A DNA stretch of 58,366 bases, taken from the NCBI GenBank assembly GCA_040264895.1, contig JBDQHL010000004.1, positions 1 to 58,366 on the forward strand, written 5' to 3'. Source of the DNA: PGYR01 sp040264895. Lineage in GTDB: Bacteria > Bacteroidota > Ignavibacteria > Kapaibacteriales > UBA2268. Position 1 is the first letter of the stretch, and each line of letters begins with the position of its first letter. A program made the translations under genes and the position numbers. Positions 52,914 to 58,366 of the stretch are shown one piece after another. Below the pieces are notes generated by a model that saw nothing but the letters and a program-made list of their open reading frames with translations, was not told the DNA's origin and did no database searches.

Positions 52914-53683
52914 GAATGAAATCTCATTATAGTTTATCTAAGATTTTAAGAATAATCTCATATTCAAGACAAGCTTATTACAAATCTAAAAAGCGGATGA
53001 ACCAAAAGAATATTTATAAAAGTATTATTCTTTCATTTGCTGAAGATATGATCAAGTTATTTCCTAAAATGGGTATAGACAAGCTTTATTATAGTATTAA
53101 GGGTAAGCTGGAAGCATTATCAATAAAGTATGGAAGAGACAAGTTACGTTTAGAGCAAAACAGAAAAGAAAGAAAAAATCCGTATTTTATAATGTTTATG
53201 AAGGAAAGTCAAAGTTTGTAAATAGAGTGAAATGTAATGAGCCTAATAGCATCAATCATCAATGGCATATAGACATAACACAATTAAAGTACAAGAATAT
53301 GAATCTGTATATGACAGTAATTCTAGATGGTTACAGTAGAAAAATAGTTTCTCATGTAGTGTCTAACACGTTAAAGAGTCAAGAGACATCGCTAAAAGCA
53401 TTAGAAAAAGGATTGCTCTACGGTGTTCCTGAAACTATACATAGTGATAGAGGTTTGCAGTTTGTATGCAATGACTGAGAAGAAGCATTAGAGAACTTTA
53501 ATATAAATAGTAGTTATAGCCAGAAAGGAACACCAACTGAAAATGGTAAAATAGAAAGAGTATTTAGATCAGATTGAGAGAAAGATAGATTTATACAATC
53601 AAAAAAGACCACACCAATCACTAAATTATTCTACACCAAATAAAGTTTTTTATAATAATAACTGTCAACCTATACTAGCGTAA
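52910..53683 (+). pseudogene. IS3-family transposase OrfB, degenerate
   Basis: The start (MKSHYSLSKILRIISYSRQAYYKSKKRM) continues until an A6 run at 53173-53178, where dropping one base links to KSVFYNVYEGKSKFVNRVKCNE and WHIDITQLKYKN, then HSDRGLQF and TENGKIERVF (D, D and E of the catalytic site). In-frame stops sit at 53476 and near 53576, and the usual ~50 residues before the end are missing. The last part shifts frame to YNQKRPHQSLNYSTPN and stops at 53681-53683. The element is dead as a source of OrfB. Confidence 0.85.
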
Positions 53684-53715
53684 GACAATATCAAGGAGGA
53701 GTTAGAATATGGAAG

Positions 53716-53735
53716 TCCTCCCTGATAAGGGAGGA
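53716..53735. repeat. perfect hairpin TCCTCCCT/AGGGAGGA in the right IS flank
   Basis: An 8-bp perfect stem with GATA loop. The matching AAATCCTCCC string also occurs in the left flank at about 52468-52477, so the IS interrupted a region of repeated palindromes. Confidence 0.55.
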
Positions 53736-53769
53736 TTTAGGATGGTTTAGTCACATACAATAGCGGAGG

Positions 53770-53804
53770 ACAATGACTCGTTTAACGAGTGGCAATCTCA
53801 CAAC
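53770..53804. repeat. REP-like repeat with ACTCGTTTAACGAGT palindrome
   Basis: CAATG, a 15-nt palindrome (53776-53790), then GGCAATCTCAC. This is the same general form (..CAATG-hairpin-GCAATCTCA..) as a well-known dispersed intergenic repeat family and is inverted with respect to the unit at 52381-52425. Confidence 0.45.
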
Positions 53805-53877
53805 AATATAGATTTCTTTTTTCTATCAAATAATACTTATTTTAGTAGTAACAAAAAATGAGATAAAGAAAATAAGA

Positions 53878-55149
53878 ATGAAAATAGCAGTATTAGGGTT
53901 GGGTTATGTGGGATTGCCACTTGCTGCAGCCATAACAAAATTAACAAATCACAATGTTCTTGGATTTGATATAGACAATAGCAAAGTGGAAGCAATTGTC
54001 GCTGGCAATAGCCCAATAGATGATGAGCAGTGCGAAAAAGATTTGAAAGAAATTACTCTTAAAGCAACGAGTAATTCTGATGAAATAAAGTCAACGGATG
54101 TGTTTATTGTTTGTGTGCCTACGCCTGTGCTAGATGACTATACACCAGATTTGACCCCCGTTAAATCTGCAATTATTGAAATTTGCAATCACTTAGAAAA
54201 AGGGAATATTATAATAGTTGAATCAACCATTAACCCTGGTGTTTGCGATGAGGTATTGATCCCCCTTATAGAAGAAAAGACTGAAATGAAAGCAGGTGTT
54301 GATTTCGATTTGGCTCACTGCCCAGAACGAATAAACCCAGGTGACCCAAAGTGGAATGTATATAATATTCCGAGGAATATTGGCTCTACTTCTGTTGATG
54401 CGACAAAAGTAGTAGCAGATTTGTACCGCGAGTTTATTTCTGCTGAGATAAATGAAATGCCAAATCTGAAAACTACAGAAGCAACAAAGATAATTGAGAA
54501 TACTTTCAGGGATATTAATATTGCATTTGTAAATGAGCTTGCAAAATCTTTTGATGTGTTGGATATTGATTTGAAGACTGTAATTGATGCTGCTTCTAAT
54601 AAACCATTTGCTTTTATGGCTCATTATCCGAGTTGCGGAGTTGGTGGACATTGTATACCTGTTGACCCTTATTATCTAATCGAACGAGCAAAGCAAAGTG
54701 GATTTGACCATAAGTTCTTGAAGTTGGCGCGTGAGATAAACAACTCTATGCCACATTACACAATTAATTTACTTTCCGAAGAGCTGAATAATTTTAGCAA
54801 ATCTATAAAAGGGACAAAAGTAACACTTCTTGGTCTGTCTTATAAAGCAAATGTTGGTGATTTGAGGCAAAGTCCTTCTACTACAATGATTAAGGAATTA
54901 GAAAAACGTGGTGCTGAACTAACTATATATGATCCATTCTTTCCAGATAAGTCATCAGTTAGTAGCTTAGATGAGGCGTTGAGGGACTCTTTCGCGGTTG
55001 TACTTGCAACAGATCACAAGGAATTTAAAGGTATTACTGCTGAAAAACTTGATAAACATGGTGTTAAAGTATTAGTTGATGGCAAAAATTGTATTGATAT
55101 GAATAGTTTCGATGGAACAGGTGTAGCTTATAAAGGAATTGGTAGATAA
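53878..55149 (+). CDS. nucleotide-sugar dehydrogenase (UDP-N-acetyl-mannosamine/glucosamine type)
   Basis: 423 residues. N-terminal NAD site VLGLGYVGLPLAAA, the STINPGV block, a middle helix domain, then the catalytic cysteine in SCGVGGHCIPVDPYYL and a C-terminal sugar-binding half (GLSYKANVGDLRQSPS). It oxidises the C6 alcohol of a UDP-sugar twice to a uronic acid, for polysaccharide or LPS synthesis. The exact sugar (ManNAc, GlcNAc or GalNAc) cannot be told by eye. Followed 25 bp later by a membrane glycan-like protein. Confidence 0.9.
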   Translation: MKIAVLGLGYVGLPLAAAITKLTNHNVLGFDIDNSKVEAIVAGNSPIDDEQCEKDLKEITLKATSNSDEIKSTDVFIVCVPTPVLDDYTPDLTPVKSAIIEICNHLEKGNIIIVESTINPGVCDEVLIPLIEEKTEMKAGVDFDLAHCPERINPGDPKWNVYNIPRNIGSTSVDATKVVADLYREFISAEINEMPNLKTTEATKIIENTFRDINIAFVNELAKSFDVLDIDLKTVIDAASNKPFAFMAHYPSCGVGGHCIPVDPYYLIERAKQSGFDHKFLKLAREINNSMPHYTINLLSEELNNFSKSIKGTKVTLLGLSYKANVGDLRQSPSTTMIKELEKRGAELTIYDPFFPDKSSVSSLDEALRDSFAVVLATDHKEFKGITAEKLDKHGVKVLVDGKNCIDMNSFDGTGVAYKGIGR

Positions 55150-55174
55150 TTTTTTTAAACAATAAGGTTGAGCA

Positions 55175-56437
55175 ATGAAAAAGTATATTGGTTATTTGGT
55201 GTTTGCTCTTCTTGTTTCTGTTGCTACTATATTAATATCTCATCTTGTCCAACCTCAAATCAGTTTCAATGACGGTCTTGGTTGGGACGGTGTAAAATAC
55301 ACCAAAATTGCTCACGATTTTGTTGAGGAGGAGACTATCTCTACCAAAGCACCTTTTGTGTACCGAATTGGTGTACCTTATTTGGTATCTATCATAAGTC
55401 CAAATGATACGACTATAGGTTTTCTGATCATTAATTGGCTATTCAGCATAATTAATGCTGTGTTGCTCGCTATTCTGCTTTCACGGTTTACTAACAAGAA
55501 ATGGATAGTGTATTTTCTGACATTCTTGTTCATCACCCAATGGCACAATTACTTCCGATTTGGTAGCTTCTATCCTGTACAAGTAGATGCTCTAGCGTTA
55601 ACAATAATTCTATCATCTATTTTCATCCTTCTAAAGAATGGTATAAGCAAAAGAGATGTAGCTGCAATTTCAATTCTTACTTTCTTAGGAGTTTTTGTTC
55701 GAGAGATAGCGGCATTACCTGCGCTTTTGTTAGTTTTAAAATCATTTGGTATTTCAGGATTTGATATAAAATCATCAAAGGCAAATTGGAAATCAAATAG
55801 AAGTCTAATTAAAACATCTGCATTTATACCAATTCTTATATTTATATTAGTTACCGCTTTTATTCGTGTTGGTGTGGAGCCAACAAACACCTATAAATTT
55901 TATAATGCTGCTCTTGGGATTCTCTATACAAAGGCACTGTTTACCTATATACACTCTTGGATTGTTAGCTATGGTTCTATTTTATTTATACCAATTCTAT
56001 TTAGAAATCAAACAAAGCAGTTTTTGAGAACTAATCCCGTGTTAGGGAATTTGCTAATGTTGATTCTAGTATTATCATTTGTTGGTGGTGCAGATACATC
56101 TAGGTTAGCTTATTGGGGCTTTCCTGTTGTGCTAGCTTGTATAGCTTGGGTTATGAATAGAATTAAAATAGAAAATAACTATAAGCTATTTTTCTTGATT
56201 ATTATTGTAGCGCAATTTGTAGCTCAGAGGATTATGTTTATTATTCCAGATTATCCCAGTGAGATGACTACCACTAATATGATACTCGTACCTTTTGGTA
56301 ATGACTTTCCGTATTTAAATCTATTTCCTGCTCATTCGGAGTTAGTTCCGAGAGTAGTAGGTTTTTTACAATGGGTTGGAGTATTTATAGTTTTATTATT
56401 TGTAAAAAATAAGACAAAAAAAAGCCACTCTAAGTAG
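55175..56437 (+). CDS. multi-spanning membrane protein, GT-C glycosyltransferase-like
   Basis: 420 residues, 10-11 membrane helices. An early periplasmic loop with GWDGVKYTKIAHDFV and APFVYRIGVPYLVSII resembles the acceptor/donor loop of GT-C-type and YfhO-like proteins, with Asp/Tyr pairs near the membrane. No established family motif is proven. It follows the nucleotide-sugar dehydrogenase, so a lipid-linked sugar transfer in surface glycan synthesis is plausible. Terminator after the stop. Confidence 0.65.
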   Translation: MKKYIGYLVFALLVSVATILISHLVQPQISFNDGLGWDGVKYTKIAHDFVEEETISTKAPFVYRIGVPYLVSIISPNDTTIGFLIINWLFSIINAVLLAILLSRFTNKKWIVYFLTFLFITQWHNYFRFGSFYPVQVDALALTIILSSIFILLKNGISKRDVAAISILTFLGVFVREIAALPALLLVLKSFGISGFDIKSSKANWKSNRSLIKTSAFIPILIFILVTAFIRVGVEPTNTYKFYNAALGILYTKALFTYIHSWIVSYGSILFIPILFRNQTKQFLRTNPVLGNLLMLILVLSFVGGADTSRLAYWGFPVVLACIAWVMNRIKIENNYKLFFLIIIVAQFVAQRIMFIIPDYPSEMTTTNMILVPFGNDFPYLNLFPAHSELVPRVVGFLQWVGVFIVLLFVKNKTKKSHSK

Positions 56438-56447
56438 AGTGGCTAAT
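56416..56447. terminator. intrinsic terminator, bidirectional
   Basis: A-run, AGCCACTC-loop-GAGTGGCT, then an AT tail. It overlaps the stop of the membrane-protein gene and on the minus strand lies just past the end of the lipoprotein gene at 56461. Confidence 0.8.
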
Positions 56448-56460
56448 AGAATAATCTATT

Positions 56461-57000
56461 TTAATCATGTTGGACAAAAGCTCCTATATCAGTAGCCATT
56501 ATGATTGACATACCGCCAACCTTTTTAACTTTACCTTGTATTGTAACTAATTCTTGATCTACTACACGAGCTAAGTTTTTCCAATCATAATTACCAGCTG
56601 CATTGTAAACCATGTAGAATTGTCCATTAGTAAGGAAACCAACGTATTGGCCAGCCATTACTAATTCCTTAACTCTACCAGCATTCAACGCTTCGTAATT
56701 TCCAGTAATAGCATCAGTTAATTTTACTACTTTACCTGTCCATCCACCTTTAGTGAATTTAGTTGTAGCATCACCAACTTTCTTTTTTACTTCATCAACA
56801 GCTTTTTCAGCACCTTCAGCCATGTCGTTTGCTGCATCTTCGGCCATTTCGTTTGCTGTTTCTTCTGCGTCTTCAGCCATTTCATTTGCAGTATCTTCAA
56901 CTTGTTCAGATAAAGATTTCTCTGGCTCGTCTTTGTTTTCATTGCCACCACAAGCTAGTAGTAAACCAGATAGCAATAGTACTAATAGTATCTTTTTCAT
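56461..57000 (-). CDS. small lipoprotein with acidic helical repeats and a domain shared with the next gene
   Basis: 179 residues. Signal and lipobox LLAC (Cys17). Residues ~30-75 are 11-residue-like repeats of the type TANEMAEDAEE/AANDMAEGAEK, predicted long amphipathic helix. The last ~75 residues (NGQFYMVYNAAGNYDW, NLARVVDQELVTIQGKVKK, IMATDIG) form a small beta domain that is also found in the gene at 57012. Preceded by a good AAGGAG ribosome-binding site. Function unknown. Confidence 0.8.
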   Translation of the reverse strand: MKKILLVLLLSGLLLACGGNENKDEPEKSLSEQVEDTANEMAEDAEETANEMAEDAANDMAEGAEKAVDEVKKKVGDATTKFTKGGWTGKVVKLTDAITGNYEALNAGRVKELVMAGQYVGFLTNGQFYMVYNAAGNYDWKNLARVVDQELVTIQGKVKKVGGMSIIMATDIGAFVQHD

Positions 57001-57011
57001 CTTTTTACTCC

Positions 57012-57359
57012 TTACTTATATGATGTTGCAATAATATAACTTACACCATTCGAAGACTTTACATTACCTTCAATGGTTACTTGTTTACCAGCGTTTCGTA
57101 CTAAGTTTTTTGCATCTACATTACCAGCTGCATTTAATACATAATAGAGCTTTCCATTAGAGTTGAATACTAGCGGTTGCCCTGCTTTGTATAATTCTTT
57201 TGCTCTATTAATATCTACGCCACCATCTTGACCTAAAACTTCAGAAGTAAGACTAACAGTCTCACCTGTGATTCCCGATTGTGCATTGATATCAACTTGA
57301 GTTAGTGCAAGACCAACCAAAGAAACTGATACCAAAATTGCTACGAATAATTTTCTCAT
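57012..57359 (-). CDS. small exported protein, paralogue of the neighbouring lipoprotein's C-terminal domain
   Basis: 115 residues with a signal peptide (LFVAILVSVSLVGLAL) and no lipobox. The C-terminal half NGKLYYVLNAAGNVDAKNL, then QVTIEGNVKSSNGVSYIIAT, aligns with the neighbour's last ~50 residues. Probably a tandem duplicate that keeps only the beta domain. The two genes are 11 bp apart and co-transcribed. The fold looks OB- or SH3-like, and the function is unknown. Confidence 0.8.
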   Translation of the reverse strand: MRKLFVAILVSVSLVGLALTQVDINAQSGITGETVSLTSEVLGQDGGVDINRAKELYKAGQPLVFNSNGKLYYVLNAAGNVDAKNLVRNAGKQVTIEGNVKSSNGVSYIIATSYK

Positions 57360-57378
57360 TTTTTATACCTTTTTATTA

Positions 57379-58296
57379 TTATTTCTTAGCGTAAGGAAAA
57401 CCAGCGTTAGCTTGGTAAGAGATAGTTACTTCAACGTATTGGTCATCACCAGTACCTTGTAGGAAAGAACCATCAACTGATTTTACAAACAACTTAGCAT
57501 AGTTGTAAGTATCACCATTTGGAACTCTTGCATACATTACTACACCAGCTTTTTGTCCTGAAGAAGCAGCAGATAAGTCTTCTACTCTTGCAGAGAAAGA
57601 TTTTGTATCTAATGTTTCAGACTCAAATCTGTCATTTAAACCGTCAGCAGGGTATAAAACTGAAGAGATTTCTGCAGACATAGTTGCAGTAGCAGCACCA
57701 TTATAAGCTGTCATAGAAGCAGAACCAAAGTTTACTTCGCCAGAAGTTTTAGTGTCTAAAGCTAAGTTCCACATTGCGATATCTGAAACAGTCATTAATT
57801 CTGGCTCTTCAAATGTATCATCATATAATTTTAAACCACTACCAAATGAAGATGTATGAGAATAAACTTTAATAGTCTCTGCATCAATCATATCAAATCT
57901 CATTGCAGGTGCCCAATTAATTGATACAACTGTTGAAGATTCACCATTAGTATAATTTGTAACTACTTCAAAAGTATAAACTTTGTCTTCATCTAATCCA
58001 GTTACCGGGAAAGGAGCTCCCGCATCATCTGCATCCATAGTTGGTGCATCAACTGATCCAGTGCCTTCTGGGTAATAAGTTACTGTATAGTTCTGAAATA
58101 AATCAGTGTCCAAATCACCTGGTGCATTCCACATAAGGTGAACTGTTGCTTCGTCAGCCGACGTAGCCATTAAGTTAATCGGTGCACTTGGTGTTTCGTC
58201 TTCAGTAGGACCTACTGAGTCTTCTTCACAAGCGTTAAACGCGAACATAACTGCTACTAAAGCAGCTAATAATGAAAATCTTTTTATCATATTCAT
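57379..58296 (-). CDS. lipoprotein with fibronectin type III domain and C-terminal beta domain
   Basis: 305 residues. Signal peptide and lipobox AFNAC (Cys22), acidic linker, an FN3 domain at ~38-125 (PSAPINLMATS, VHLMWNAPGD, YTVTYYPEG, YTFEVVTNY), then an unknown beta-rich domain to the end. FN3 domains mediate binding to sugars or proteins at the surface. First gene of the three-gene run down to 56461. An unusually clear ribosome-binding site precedes its ATG. Confidence 0.82.
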   Translation of the reverse strand: MNMIKRFSLLAALVAVMFAFNACEEDSVGPTEDETPSAPINLMATSADEATVHLMWNAPGDLDTDLFQNYTVTYYPEGTGSVDAPTMDADDAGAPFPVTGLDEDKVYTFEVVTNYTNGESSTVVSINWAPAMRFDMIDAETIKVYSHTSSFGSGLKLYDDTFEEPELMTVSDIAMWNLALDTKTSGEVNFGSASMTAYNGAATATMSAEISSVLYPADGLNDRFESETLDTKSFSARVEDLSAASSGQKAGVVMYARVPNGDTYNYAKLFVKSVDGSFLQGTGDDQYVEVTISYQANAGFPYAKK

Positions 58297-58305
58297 AAAA
58301 AAATT

Positions 58306-58310
58306 CCTCC
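58306..58310 (-). promoter_or_regulatory. strong ribosome-binding site for the FN3 lipoprotein gene
   Basis: Minus strand GGAGG, 9 nt before the ATG at 58296. Strong anti-SD matches are rare in core Bacteroidota, so this fits a different lineage in the FCB group or a highly expressed gene. Confidence 0.6.
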
Positions 58311-58366
58311 AATAAAAATGTTAATAAAATATAATTTTTGTTTCTTATTCTAAATTTATAAATAAT

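Larger units (their letters stand above)
52489..53687 (+). mobile_element. degenerate IS3-family insertion sequence, with inverted repeats and a 3-bp target duplication
   Basis: Two terminal inverted repeats of ~26 bp, 52489-52514 and 53662-53687, share the cores TACGCTA and AGGTTGACA and begin and end TG..CA. The target duplication ATA flanks them (52486-52488 and 53688-53690). Inside lie orfA and a broken orfB with the DDE residues. Element length 1,199 bp, usual for IS3/IS150-type. orfB contains a frameshift, two in-phase stops and a missing C-terminal part, so the copy cannot move on its own. Confidence 0.85.

Noticed and set aside
56753..57034. Plus-strand Ser/Ala-rich frames opposite the small lipoproteins
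   Set aside because: They are antisense to the acidic Ala/Glu repeat coding sequence, which creates long open frames by composition.
1..58366. CRISPR array or rRNA genes
   Set aside because: No regularly spaced direct repeats of 23-50 bp and no rRNA-like segments were seen on reading.

Overview
The window looks like a chromosome segment of an aerobic heterotroph of the Bacteroidota/Chlorobiota/Kapabacteria (FCB) side of the tree. The signs are low GC with AT-rich intergenic DNA, two remnants of type IX secretion (T9SS) C-terminal sorting domains, several Bacteroidota-type -7 boxes (TAnnTTTG), many lipoproteins and beta-barrel outer-membrane proteins, and a 4TM-LytTR regulator. Some genes also carry clear GGAG/AAGG ribosome-binding sites, which is less usual for core Bacteroidota. 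The species cannot be fixed from sequence reading alone.

Layout. 1-3.2 kb: the end of a VPS10/BNR-propeller 'glycosyl hydrolase-like' protein, a thiolase and a small lipoprotein. 3.2-6.2 kb: a repeat-bearing gap and an FbpBC-type ABC importer without its binding protein. 6.4-9.9 kb: DUF3109 protein, sigma-54 (rpoN, with a long acidic insertion) and a dihydroorotate dehydrogenase-like protein. 9.9-13.4 kb: an EgtD-like methyltransferase and paaABCD (phenylacetyl-CoA epoxidase), which with the thiolase suggests aerobic phenylacetate degradation. 13.5-14.6 kb: a decayed T9SS-type surface protein. 14.6-22.5 kb: aspartate kinase, an unknown protein, YfhO, NhaA, and an aspartate ammonia-lyase fused to an N-terminal cyclic-nucleotide-binding-like domain. 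22.6-25.1 kb: YgjP-type peptidase, azurin lipoprotein, thioredoxin-like protein and PEMT/ICMT-type methyltransferase. 25.2-30.4 kb: a housekeeping run cysS - DUF2520 - uppP - cyclophilin - engB - gmhA - tRNA-Thr. 30.4-37.2 kb: an accessory stretch with an IS1595-type transposase relic, an orphan propeller fragment, pyrophosphatase, a frameshifted YegP-type gene, a META/NlpE lipoprotein, a frameshifted LytTR regulator, 3-hydroxyanthranilate dioxygenase and a frameshifted T9SS cargo gene bounded by two near-identical terminators. 37.2-40 kb: trkH-trkA potassium uptake. 40.2-47.2 kb: a four-gene envelope cluster (single-pass inner-membrane protein, two outer-membrane barrels, a VWA-OmpA protein). 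47.2-52.2 kb: pyrE, M28 peptidase, a second VWA-OmpA protein, O-methyltransferase and an MlaD/Mce protein. 52.5-53.7 kb: a degenerate IS3-family element with recognisable ends, inserted in repeat-rich DNA. 53.9-58.3 kb: nucleotide-sugar dehydrogenase, a GT-C-like membrane protein, two paralogous small secreted proteins and an FN3 lipoprotein.

The most interesting items are the aspartase fusion, the 40-47 kb envelope cluster that may be a secretion/motility or cell-wall-anchored machine, and the enlarged RpoN with a possible sigma-54-like element upstream. Four broken genes, including the IS orfB, are explained by one-base indels in short homopolymers. This may be real decay or assembly error, and it should be settled before those genes are called pseudogenes.
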